Positions 44,405 through 52,162 of a stretch of 64,000 nt of DNA are shown one piece after another; position 1 is the first letter of the stretch; every line of letters begins with the position of its first letter. Source of the DNA: Shinella sp. GTDB taxonomy: Bacteria; Pseudomonadota; Alphaproteobacteria; Rhizobiales; Rhizobiaceae. The notes under the pieces were generated by a model. That model was not told the origin of the DNA. It saw nothing but the letters and a program-made list of their open reading frames with translations, and ran no database searches. A program made the position numbers and the translations under genes. The stretch is from contig QFQX01000014.1 of assembly GCA_003248775.1 (NCBI GenBank), positions 43,166 through 107,165 on the forward strand, written 5' to 3'.

Positions 44405-44875
44405 CTAGAGCAATCCGGCATTGGAAAAGGCGACGAATTCTCCTTCGAGACGGCCGGCGATAACGCCGTCCGTCTCCAATACCGCGGCAACGAGTATGCG
44501 AGCGCGACCTCGCCGGGCGAGCAGCCGCGTAAACGAAGCCCATGCGTCCTGGTCGACGAGGTAGGAGCGCGCGGTAAAGTCGTTCCCGATCGGGGCGAGA
44601 TAGTCCATGCTGTTATGCTGGATGACCACCCGGCTCTCCAGCCCCTCGGATTTCAGCCGCAGGTGCACAAGGGACCAGGCAGCAAGGATGGCAACGGCCG
44701 AGGCGCTGCCGCCGAAGACAGTTTCCCGGTGGTTGATGTTCGGGGCAAGCGGGGCCTGCAGCGTGATGGTATCCGGTTCCGTCGCGAGGACGCGGACATG
44801 CATCGCGGCGGAAATCGGAATGTGATCGTGAAGATAGGCCTGCAGGTCAGCGGGTGTCATCATCGGGCTCGCCAT
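44405..44875 (-). CDS. Thioesterase of the YiiD C-terminal (hotdog) type
   Basis: A 156-residue protein from ATG 44875 (MASPMMTPADLQAYLHDHIP). It shows the hotdog signature HRETVFGGSASAVAILAAWS and LRLKSEGLESRVVIQHNSMD, like the thioesterase domain of YiiD (PF09500). The frame stays open for another 210 codons upstream, but that part is antisense to typA and not conserved in type. Presumed to hydrolyse an acyl-CoA or acyl-ACP; the substrate is unknown. It is divergent to typA. Confidence 0.85.
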   Translation of the reverse strand: MASPMMTPADLQAYLHDHIPISAAMHVRVLATEPDTITLQAPLAPNINHRETVFGGSASAVAILAAWSLVHLRLKSEGLESRVVIQHNSMDYLAPIGNDFTARSYLVDQDAWASFTRLLARRGRARILVAAVLETDGVIAGRLEGEFVAFSNAGLL

Positions 44876-45062
44876 GTCGGTTTTCCTCCCCGGAAGGTGT
44901 CTCGCGACACTGGATTTAGGAAGGCTGGAGGTATCCCGAAAGGCCCTTCTGACGCTGCCGAGGCTCTTTCCCCTTTCGCAATTGCAAAAAACAGGGTATG
45001 AGCGCGCCAAAGAAACAAGGCGCCGCACCCCGTTTTGCGCCCCAGCCATCAGAGATCCGTTC

Positions 45063-46883
45063 ATGAACCTTCGCAATATCGCGATCATTGCGCACGTTGA
45101 CCATGGGAAAACGACCCTCGTCGACGAGCTTCTCAAGCAGTCCGGCTCGTTCCGCGAAAACCAGCGTGTTGCAGAACGCGTCATGGATTCGAACGACCTC
45201 GAAAAGGAACGCGGCATCACCATTCTCGCCAAGGCGACCTCGGTCGAGTGGAAGGGCGTTCGCGTCAATATCGTCGACACCCCCGGCCACGCCGACTTCG
45301 GCGGTGAAGTCGAGCGTATCCTGTCGATGGTGGACGGCGCGATCGTTCTGGTCGACTCGTCGGAAGGCCCGATGCCGCAGACCAAGTTCGTGGTCGGCAA
45401 GGCGCTGAAGGTCGGTCTCCGTCCGATCGTCGCGATCAACAAGATCGACCGTCCGGACGGCCGCCACGAAGAAGTCATCAACGAAGTCTTCGACCTTTTC
45501 GCCAACCTCGACGCAACCGACGAACAGCTCGACTTCCCGATCCTCTACGGTTCCGGTCGCGATGGCTGGATGAACGTCAACCCGGAAGGTCCGAAGGATC
45601 AGGGTCTGGCGCCGCTTCTCGACCTCGTTCTGGAACACGTTCCGGCACCGAAGGTCGAAGAAGGTCCGTTCCGCATGATCGGCACGCTTCTCGAAGCAAA
45701 CCCCTTCCTCGGCCGTATCATCACCGGTCGCGTCGCTTCCGGTTCGATCAAGCCGAACCAGGCCGTCAAGGTTCTGAGCCAGGACGGCAAGACGGTCGAA
45801 ACGGGCCGTATCTCGAAGATCCTCGCATTCCGCGGCATCGAGCGTCAGCCGATCGAAGAAGCGCAGGCTGGTGACATCGTCGCCATCGCCGGCCTCTCCA
45901 AGGGCACGGTTGCCGACACGTTCTGTGATCCTTCGGTCACCGAAGCCATGCAGGCTCAGCCGATTGACCCGCCGACCGTCACCATGTCCTTCATCGTCAA
46001 CGACAGCCCGCTGGCCGGCACCGAAGGCGACAAGGTCACGAGCCGCGTCATCCGCGACCGTCTGTTCAAGGAAGCCGAAGGCAACGTCGCGCTGAAGATC
46101 GAAGAAGCCGAAGGCAAGGATTCGTTCTACGTATCCGGCCGCGGCGAACTCCAGCTTGCCGTTCTGATCGAGACCATGCGCCGCGAGGGCTTCGAGCTTG
46201 CCGTTTCGCGTCCGCGCGTCGTCATGCACAAGGACGAGAACGGCGTCACGATGGAGCCGATCGAAGAAGTCGTGATCGACGTCGATGAAGAGCATTCCGG
46301 CGTCGTCGTGCAGAAGATGTCCGAGCGCAAGGCCGAGATGACCGAACTGCGCCCCTCCGGCGGCAACCGCGTTCGTCTGAAGTTCCTTGCTCCGACCCGT
46401 GGCCTGATCGGCTACCAGTCGGAACTGCTGACCGACACCCGCGGCACCGCGATCATGAACCGCCTGTTCCACGACTATCAGCCTTACAAGGGTGAAATCA
46501 GCGGCCGTACCAACGGCGTTCTGCTTTCGAACCAGTCCGGTGAAGCTGTCGCCTATGCGATGTTCAACCTGGAAGACCGCGGCCCGATGATCATCGAGCC
46601 GGGTGAGAAGGTCTATGCCGGCATGATCATCGGTATCCATACCCGCGACAACGACCTCGAGGTCAACGTTCTCAAGGGCAAGCAGCTGACCAACATCCGT
46701 TCGGCCGGCAAGGACGAAGCCGTCAGGCTGACCCCGCCGATCCGGATGACGCTGGACCGTGCGCTGTCGTGGATCCAGGACGACGAGCTGATGGAAGTGA
46801 CGCCGAAGTCGATCCGTCTTCGCAAGATCTATCTCGACGCCAACGATCGTAAGCGCTTCGAGAAGGCAAAGATTCAGGCTTGA
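45063..46883 (+). CDS. typA: Ribosome-associated GTPase TypA/BipA
   Basis: A 606-residue translational GTPase from ATG 45063. The G motifs are AHVDHGKTTL (residues 9-18), RGITI, DTPGHADFGGEVER and NKIDRPDGR. Domains II, III/V and the BipA-specific C-terminal domain (GRGELQLAVLIETMRREGFE, RLIFHDY-like region) follow in order. It binds the ribosome under stress or cold and helps 50S assembly. The gene is intact with its own terminator. Confidence 0.97.
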   Translation: MNLRNIAIIAHVDHGKTTLVDELLKQSGSFRENQRVAERVMDSNDLEKERGITILAKATSVEWKGVRVNIVDTPGHADFGGEVERILSMVDGAIVLVDSSEGPMPQTKFVVGKALKVGLRPIVAINKIDRPDGRHEEVINEVFDLFANLDATDEQLDFPILYGSGRDGWMNVNPEGPKDQGLAPLLDLVLEHVPAPKVEEGPFRMIGTLLEANPFLGRIITGRVASGSIKPNQAVKVLSQDGKTVETGRISKILAFRGIERQPIEEAQAGDIVAIAGLSKGTVADTFCDPSVTEAMQAQPIDPPTVTMSFIVNDSPLAGTEGDKVTSRVIRDRLFKEAEGNVALKIEEAEGKDSFYVSGRGELQLAVLIETMRREGFELAVSRPRVVMHKDENGVTMEPIEEVVIDVDEEHSGVVVQKMSERKAEMTELRPSGGNRVRLKFLAPTRGLIGYQSELLTDTRGTAIMNRLFHDYQPYKGEISGRTNGVLLSNQSGEAVAYAMFNLEDRGPMIIEPGEKVYAGMIIGIHTRDNDLEVNVLKGKQLTNIRSAGKDEAVRLTPPIRMTLDRALSWIQDDELMEVTPKSIRLRKIYLDANDRKRFEKAKIQA

Positions 46884-46911
46884 TTTTCCTTCGAGACCTG
46901 CATTTTCAATG

Positions 46912-46937
46912 CCCCGGCTCATCGAGCCGGGGTTTTT
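46912..46937 (+). terminator. Rho-independent terminator of typA
   Basis: CCCCGGCTC (46912-46920) and GAGCCGGGG (46924-46932) form a 9-bp stem with an ATC loop, followed by TTTTT. Confidence 0.9.
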
Positions 46938-46974
46938 GTTTGTGGTTTGATTATGGCCGGGCTTGCGGCAAAGG

Positions 46975-46989
46975 TTAAAAAAGCGTTAA
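46975..46989. promoter_or_regulatory. Candidate CtrA box (TTAA-N7-TTAA) upstream of the GNAT gene
   Basis: TTAA (46975-46978), seven bases AAAAGCG and TTAA (46986-46989) match the half-site spacing of the alphaproteobacterial cell-cycle regulator CtrA. It lies 96 bases before the GNAT start. A chance match is possible in an AT-rich patch; it is the only such match on this side of typA. Confidence 0.4.
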
Positions 46990-47085
46990 ATTTTCCCCGT
47001 TGAACCTGATGAAAAGTCTGTGGGTTCCTCGCTTTTCCGGCACCTGCCGGTGGTGATCGGAGCGCAGCGGGACGAAAGTGACGTT

Positions 47086-47592
47086 ATGAAGACGTTGTCG
47101 ATCGATGTTCGCCCTGCCGAGCGGCAGGATGCGAGAGCCATAGCCGAGGCGCATCGTGCATCCTGGCAGCATAGCTATGCTGGCCTCATTCCGTATCGCG
47201 CCCTCACGAAGATGATTGAACGTCGCAGCGAAACATGGTGGCGCAAGGCAACCTCCGGCCCGGCAACAATCCTCGTGGCTGACGTCGCCGGAACCATTGC
47301 CGGTTATGCCACCGTCGGTCTCAATCGCGCCCGCGCCCTGCCGCAGGAAGGCGAGGTCTACGAGATCTACATGCGTCCGGAATATCAGGGCATCGGTCTC
47401 GGTTATATTCTATTTGGCGAGGCGCGCCGTCTGCTGAAGTCGCTCGGCTGCAACGGCACTGTCGTCTGGTGCCTTGAGGACAGCCGTCACGCAGTCGATT
47501 TCTTCCGCTCGAATGGCGGGATTGATACCGTCGAGGGCATGGAAGACTTCGATGATGTTCAGCTCAAGAAGCTGGGCTTCATCTGGAACTGA
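47086..47592 (+). CDS. GNAT-family N-acetyltransferase
   Basis: A 168-residue acetyltransferase from ATG 47086 (a longer in-frame start at 47020 is less likely). Motif A for acetyl-CoA binding is MRPEYQGIGLGYILFGEARR. The N-terminal half has RPAERQDARAIAEAHRASW, and the C-terminal VWCLEDSRHAVDFFRSNGG is as in many ribosomal-protein or small-molecule GNATs. The acceptor substrate is unknown. It is monocistronic and convergent with a secreted-protein gene. Confidence 0.85.
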   Translation: MKTLSIDVRPAERQDARAIAEAHRASWQHSYAGLIPYRALTKMIERRSETWWRKATSGPATILVADVAGTIAGYATVGLNRARALPQEGEVYEIYMRPEYQGIGLGYILFGEARRLLKSLGCNGTVVWCLEDSRHAVDFFRSNGGIDTVEGMEDFDDVQLKKLGFIWN

Positions 47593-47600
47593 TCTGATCC

Positions 47601-48224
47601 TTACTGTTGTGGGAAGCCGTCTGGGAAGACGTGTGTCGGCTCGGATGCCTTGTCGCCCCGCTTTCCGTACCATGCTGCTTGCTGATGGCCGCAGGCGAAG
47701 TCCCTGGCTTCCTCGTCGGCGATCTTGCGGGCCATTTCGTTGGCGCTCGGGTTTGCCAGTGCATCGACATAGCCCACCACGCAGCCGAGACCGTCTTCCC
47801 GCTGCGCGACGCGGCTGACGACAAGCACCTGTCCGGTGCTGGCTTTCGTGGGTTGCCCTTCGGGGCCTACATTTTCGAGAAACCATCGCAGGATCGCGGC
47901 GAAGGGCTTGCCCGAATCGTCCAGTCGCCATTCGATCTTCGCGCCAACGTGATTGAAAGGCTCGAAAGATTCGAAGCCCTGTTCTCGCCATTTATTGTCG
48001 AGCGGGCCGTAAAATACGCTCTGGCGCAGGTCGCCCTCGGTGAAATGGACCGGATAGTCCTTATAGCCGTTGCAGATCATGATCGCGCCCATGTCGTCAG
48101 AAGCGATCGTCTTGCACTTGTCGAGATCAAGATCGGTATAGGTGCTGTCATTGGCAAGCACCGGGCCGGGAAGGGTGAGGAAGAAGGTGATAGTCCCCAA
48201 AGTTGCAAATACTGAAAGCTTCAT
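47601..48224 (-). CDS. Secreted protein of unknown function
   Basis: A 207-residue protein from ATG 48224 (GGGGGATC upstream) with a signal peptide (FATLGTITFFLTLPGPVLA, cleavage near residue 21). The mature part has KCKTIASDDMGAIMICNGYK and DKWREQGFESFEPFNH-like features, four or five cysteines (CKTI, ICNG, LGCVVG, FACGH) and an acidic composition. I do not recognise a family. It is divergent to ppa across 193 bases (48225-48417), where no other gene is seen. Confidence 0.7.
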   Translation of the reverse strand: MKLSVFATLGTITFFLTLPGPVLANDSTYTDLDLDKCKTIASDDMGAIMICNGYKDYPVHFTEGDLRQSVFYGPLDNKWREQGFESFEPFNHVGAKIEWRLDDSGKPFAAILRWFLENVGPEGQPTKASTGQVLVVSRVAQREDGLGCVVGYVDALANPSANEMARKIADEEARDFACGHQQAAWYGKRGDKASEPTHVFPDGFPQQ

Positions 48225-48417
48225 AGTCGATCCCCCGATATCCGGGTCGTTATACCAGATCCGGCCGGGCTTCGTGTAGGGTCGCTGCAGGAAATGCAAA
48301 CAAATTAGGCCGGTAACCTTGCCGGCAATTGTCTGCCTCTTCGTCCAAAGCCGTGTTGCATTGCGCCATGATTCCCTTTAGGAAACCCCGGATTTCAACA
48401 CTCCCATGGGGACGAAA

Positions 48418-48951
48418 ATGCGTATCGATGCTATCGCCATTGGCAAGAACCCGCCGGAAGACGTGAACGTCATTATCGAAGTGCCGGTCGGTGGCCAGCC
48501 GATCAAGTACGAAATGGATAAGGACGCCGGCGCGCTGGTCGTCGACCGCTTCCTCTATACGCCGATGACCTATCCGGGCAATTACGGCTTCGTACCGCAC
48601 ACCCTGTCGGAAGATGGTGACCCGGTAGACGTGCTGGTCTGCAACACGCGCCCGCTGGTTCCCGGCTGCGTCATCAACGTTCGCCCGATCGGCGTGATGA
48701 TCATGGAAGATGATGGTGGCAAGGACGAAAAGATTCTCGCGGTTCCGGTTCCGAAGCTGACGCGCCGCTACGACAAGATCGAGAACTACACCGATCTTCC
48801 GGAGATCACGCTGAAGCAGATCGAGCACTTCTTCGAGCACTACAAGGATCTGGAACCCGGCAAGTGGGTGAAGATCGGCGGCTGGCAGGATGTCGGCGTT
48901 GCCAAAAGGCTGATCGTAGAAGCCATCGAGCGCTACAACGCGCAGAAGTGA
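48418..48951 (+). CDS. ppa: Inorganic pyrophosphatase
   Basis: A 177-residue family I pyrophosphatase from ATG 48418 (MRIDAIAIGKNPPEDVNV); an in-frame ATG four codons earlier exists. The metal-binding aspartates Asp66, Asp68 and Asp71 sit in EDGDPVDVLV, and YPGNYGFVPHT is the family marker. It hydrolyses cytoplasmic pyrophosphate from biosynthesis. It is convergent with the DUF167 gene, leaving only 2 bases between stop codons. Confidence 0.97.
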   Translation: MRIDAIAIGKNPPEDVNVIIEVPVGGQPIKYEMDKDAGALVVDRFLYTPMTYPGNYGFVPHTLSEDGDPVDVLVCNTRPLVPGCVINVRPIGVMIMEDDGGKDEKILAVPVPKLTRRYDKIENYTDLPEITLKQIEHFFEHYKDLEPGKWVKIGGWQDVGVAKRLIVEAIERYNAQK

Positions 48952-48953
48952 TT

Positions 48954-49268
48954 TCAGGCGGCCGAAAGGCCGTCCAGTCTTCTTTCCAAATCCTCCGGGT
49001 CGCCATCGATCCGGAGGATTTTTTGTCTGGCGGTCTCTCCCGAGACAAGGGAAACGGAGGATTTCGGAACTCCGACCGCTTTTGCGACGAGAGCGATCAA
49101 CGCCTTGTTGGCCTTGCCCTTTTCCGGAACGCTGGTGACGCGGGCGCGAAGATAGGCCTCGCCTTCCGCATTTTCCTCAACCCCTTCCAGCGCATCACGC
49201 CCCGCATTCGGCGTCAGCCGAATTGCGAGGCGCAGATGGTCTTCGAGGCGCTTGTAGGGTCGCTTCAC
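48954..49268 (-). CDS. DUF167 protein (YggU-like)
   Basis: A 104-residue protein. The start GTG 49268 overlaps the stop of the YggT gene (GTGA), which makes translational coupling likely. It has the family core LRLAIRLTPNAGRDALEG, EKGKANKALIALVAKAV and SLVSGETARQK, a small alpha/beta fold. DUF167 genes follow yggT in many proteobacteria. The function is unknown; it stops 2 bases from the ppa stop. Confidence 0.88.
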   Translation of the reverse strand: MKRPYKRLEDHLRLAIRLTPNAGRDALEGVEENAEGEAYLRARVTSVPEKGKANKALIALVAKAVGVPKSSVSLVSGETARQKILRIDGDPEDLERRLDGLSAA

Positions 49269-49555
49269 AGAAAGAGCGGGACGATGCTGTTCCACATCAG
49301 CGAACGAATGAAGAAGATGAGGAGCAGGACGACGATCGGCGAGATGTCGATGCCGCCAAGGTCCGGCAGGATCTTGCGGATCGGCCGCAGGACCGGTTCC
49401 GTCACATTGTAGAGGAAGGTGCCGAGCGAATTGACGAAGCTGTTGCTCGAATTGATGACGTTGAATGCGTAAAGCCAGGAAAAGATGGCACTGGCGATCA
49501 GTATCCAAGTGTAGAGGTTCAATGCCAGATCGATCGTCTGAAACAGCGCGAGCAT
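49265..49555 (-). CDS. YggT family membrane protein
   Basis: About 96 residues from ATG 49555, supported by GGAG upstream (two longer in-frame starts exist up to 49585). It has one N-terminal helix (LALNLYTWILIASAIFSWLYAF) and a second near the C-terminus (ISPIVVLLLIFFIRSLMW), with the conserved NVTEPVLRPIRKILPDLGG loop between them. Relatives are linked to osmotic stress or cell division (SepF-associated YlmG in other bacteria). It forms a two-gene unit with DUF167. Confidence 0.88.
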   Translation of the reverse strand: MLALFQTIDLALNLYTWILIASAIFSWLYAFNVINSSNSFVNSLGTFLYNVTEPVLRPIRKILPDLGGIDISPIVVLLLIFFIRSLMWNSIVPLFL

Positions 49556-49695
49556 GCGGGTCTCCATTTCTCGGTTGACAGACATGTAGACATTGGCGAC
49601 TAAGCGGGCAAGTACTGTGGTCTGCCGGAAAACGAAACATGTTTAACGGGGGCGCCGGTTTTTCGCGCAGTGTGCCCAGAGTGGAAAGTCCCGTC

Positions 49696-50943
49696 ATGCA
49701 TGCCTCCAAGTCCGGGGATCGTTTCGCAGCCTTCCGGCACGTTTCCTATGCGCGTTTCTTCTTCGCCCGTTTCCTCGGCGCCTTCGCGACGCAGATCCTG
49801 AGTGTTTCCGTCGGCTGGCAGATGTATGACGAGACAAAGAGCGCCTTCTATCTCGGCATGATCGGGCTCGTGCAGTTCCTGCCGGCACTGCTTCTGATCC
49901 TTGTTACCGGTTCCGTGGTCGATCGCTATAATCGGCGTGCCATCGTTGCCATCTGCATGATCGTCAGCGCGCTTTGTGCCGGGGCGATGCTGGTCATCAC
50001 AGCGTTCGATGCGTTCGAGCCGATCCTCGTCTTCATCATCCTGACCATCTTCGGCATCGAACGCGCCTTCAATTCTCCAGCGGTACAGTCGCTGGCGCCG
50101 AACCTCGTGCCATCAGAAGATCTCTCCAATGCCGTCGCGTGGAATTCCTCCTCCTGGCAGACCGCCTCCATCATCGGTCCCGTCGCGGGCGGCCTGCTCT
50201 ACGGCTTCAGCCCTGTGGTGGCCTATACGGTCTCGTTCGCTTTCTTCCTCGGTGCAGCTCTTCTGGTCTTCATGGTCAAGAAGCCCGCGCAGCGCACGTC
50301 GTCGAAGGCTGTGACCTGGAACACGATCCTTGCGGGCTTCCGGTTCATCTTCGGCGAGAAAGTGGTGCTGGGGGCGATCTCGCTCGACCTTTTCGCCGTG
50401 CTTCTCGGTGGAGCCATCGCCCTGATGCCGGTTTTCGCCAGCGATGTCCTGACGCTTGGGCCGTGGGGCCTCGGTCTTCTACGTTCTGCGCCGGGTGTCG
50501 GGGCGATCATCGTCGCGGTCATCCTTGCAAGCTTCCCGATCCGGCATAATGCCGGTGTCTTCATGTTCATCGGCGTTGCACTGTTCGGGGTGGCCACGGT
50601 GATGTTCGGCCTCTCGCAGACGGCGTGGATTTCCATCCTGGCGCTGATGCTGATGGGGGCGGCCGACATGGCGTCGGTCTATGTTCGCGAAACGCTGATC
50701 GCTCTGTGGACGCCGGATGAAGTGCGCGGTCGGGTGAATGCCGTCAACATGGTATTCATTGGCGCATCAAACGAGCTTGGCGAATTCCGTGCTGGCACCA
50801 TGGCGTATCTGGTTGGACCGGTTCCGGCGGTGGTGATCGGCGGTCTTGGCACGCTTGCCGTGGCGATCCTGTGGTCCATCGGCTTCCCGCAGTTGCGCCG
50901 CATCGACAGCCTCGACGCACCGAATTCACAGGATCGCAAATAG
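49696..50943 (+). CDS. MFS transporter (MFS_3, enterobactin-exporter-like)
   Basis: About 415 residues and 12 membrane helices from ATG 49696 (GGAAAG upstream); an in-frame ATG at 49639 adds 19 residues. The loop SVSVGWQMYDETKSAFYLGM, motif VDRYNRRAIVAICM and the inter-domain YVRETLIALWTPDEVRGRVN fit the MFS_3 group (EntS-like exporters). Substrate unknown; no siderophore genes are adjacent. It is convergent with the amidotransferase gene, with 6 bases between the ends. Confidence 0.88.
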   Translation: MHASKSGDRFAAFRHVSYARFFFARFLGAFATQILSVSVGWQMYDETKSAFYLGMIGLVQFLPALLLILVTGSVVDRYNRRAIVAICMIVSALCAGAMLVITAFDAFEPILVFIILTIFGIERAFNSPAVQSLAPNLVPSEDLSNAVAWNSSSWQTASIIGPVAGGLLYGFSPVVAYTVSFAFFLGAALLVFMVKKPAQRTSSKAVTWNTILAGFRFIFGEKVVLGAISLDLFAVLLGGAIALMPVFASDVLTLGPWGLGLLRSAPGVGAIIVAVILASFPIRHNAGVFMFIGVALFGVATVMFGLSQTAWISILALMLMGAADMASVYVRETLIALWTPDEVRGRVNAVNMVFIGASNELGEFRAGTMAYLVGPVPAVVIGGLGTLAVAILWSIGFPQLRRIDSLDAPNSQDRK

Positions 50944-50949
50944 GCGGCT

Positions 50950-51681
50950 TCAGGCCGGGCAGCGGTTCTTTTCGAAGACGAGATCGAGGAATTCGGACAG
51001 CCAGGCTTTCAGTGGCGCGTCGAAGATCATGCGCCCTTCGAGATGGTCGCGGCCCTGCTGGGCGTTGGGCATCACGAAGCGGCTTGCGCCATGCACGACC
51101 CAGCGATGCATCATCGCCCGGGTCAGTTCCGCATGAAACTGTATGCCCCAGGCGTTCTCGCCATAGCGGATCGCCTGATTGCGGTAAATATCGCCTTCCG
51201 CAAGCCGCTGACAGCCATGAGGAAGGTCGAAGCCTTCGCGATGGAAGTGATAGACCATCTTCGGCCAGTGCATCAGCAGGCGGCCGTGTTCTGTCGGGCG
51301 AATGGGGTACCAGCCGATCTCGACGCGGCCGTGAGGCTCCGTCTCCACCTTGCCGCCAAGATGGTGCACCAGCATTTGCGCGCCGAGGCAGATGCCGAGA
51401 TACGGCTTGTTTTCCTTCAGCGGAGTATCGAGCCAGTTGATCTCGGTTTTTACGAATTCGTCGGGGTCGTTGGCGCTCATGGGACCGCCGAAAACCACCG
51501 CGCCGGAATGTTCTGCCAGTGTCCTGGGCAAAGGCTCGCCAAGGACAGGCCGGCGAATGTCCAGCGGGTAGCCCTTTTCGAGCAGGAGCTGACCGACGCG
51601 GCCGGCACTGGAACGCTCCTGATGCAGGACGATGAGTACCGGAGCCTTGATACTTCGGCGTCGGTCGGGCATGTCAAGCAT
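50950..51681 (-). CDS. Class I glutamine amidotransferase-like protein
   Basis: A 243-residue protein from ATG 51681 (the next ATG, at 51672, is equally possible). The nucleophile elbow is YLGICLGAQ with Cys98, and the His183 and Glu185 partners are in GIQFHAE. It is a stand-alone glutaminase-type domain like GuaA/GMP-synthase relatives or YfeJ, with no synthase partner. The first gene of its transcript appears to be hemC 5 kb upstream, and its start overlaps the end of the TerB-like gene. The substrate is unknown (could hydrolyse gamma-glutamyl compounds). Confidence 0.88.
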   Translation of the reverse strand: MLDMPDRRRSIKAPVLIVLHQERSSAGRVGQLLLEKGYPLDIRRPVLGEPLPRTLAEHSGAVVFGGPMSANDPDEFVKTEINWLDTPLKENKPYLGICLGAQMLVHHLGGKVETEPHGRVEIGWYPIRPTEHGRLLMHWPKMVYHFHREGFDLPHGCQRLAEGDIYRNQAIRYGENAWGIQFHAELTRAMMHRWVVHGASRFVMPNAQQGRDHLEGRMIFDAPLKAWLSEFLDLVFEKNRCPA

Positions 51682-52150
51682 CGCTGTCGTTCCCCAGTCC
51701 GGCGCGGTTGACGGCATCGTGCCGTTCGCTGACGCGGTCACGGCCCGACACGCCGAGCAGGTCGGCGATGCGCCAGATCACATGGTCTTCCATTTCGCTC
51801 CTGTCGCCGTCCGCATAAACGATGTCCCAGAGAATGCCGACGAACTGCTGGCGCTCGGCTTCGTTGAGGTGCCGTTTCAGGTCGGAGGTGAAGCGGTAAT
51901 AGTCCACGGCCTCGCTCTCGGCCTTCTGGCCGGCGTCGAGAAGCTCTTCGAGCTGCACACCTTCGAGGCCATACTGTTCCCTCAACAGTTGCCGGAGCTT
52001 GTCGCGTTCGGCCTTGTGGACGAAACCATCGGCTTCCATCACCTGAAAGCAAAGGGCCGCGACCGCGATCCTCGGATCGTCGGGAGCAAAGGCCTTTCTT
52101 TCCCGGCCGTGGGTCAGGGACTGGAAAAAGGATTGCAGGCGTTCCAGCAT
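51674..52150 (-). CDS. TerB-family protein
   Basis: A 158-residue protein, ATG 52150 behind GGAGA. It has the TerB (DUF533-like) pattern DPRIAVAALCFQVMEADGFV, EAVDYYRFTSDLKRHL and FVGILWDIVYADGDRSEMED, with acidic EADG and YADGD repeats. TerB domains bind metal and tie tellurite-resistance or membrane-stress systems together, but a stand-alone TerB next to hemY is common in Rhizobiales and its role is unproven. It follows hemY after 12 bases and its stop overlaps the amidotransferase start. Confidence 0.88.
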   Translation of the reverse strand: MLERLQSFFQSLTHGRERKAFAPDDPRIAVAALCFQVMEADGFVHKAERDKLRQLLREQYGLEGVQLEELLDAGQKAESEAVDYYRFTSDLKRHLNEAERQQFVGILWDIVYADGDRSEMEDHVIWRIADLLGVSGRDRVSERHDAVNRAGLGNDSDA

Positions 52151-52162
52151 AGGTTCTCCCCG

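Noticed and set aside
44876..45505. N-terminal extension of the YiiD-like thioesterase to 45505
   Set aside because: The extra part is antisense to typA; ATG 44875 gives the normal family length.
44916..46922. 668-codon open frame opposite typA
   Set aside because: Antisense artefact; typA carries all GTPase motifs, and the frame spans its promoter and terminator.
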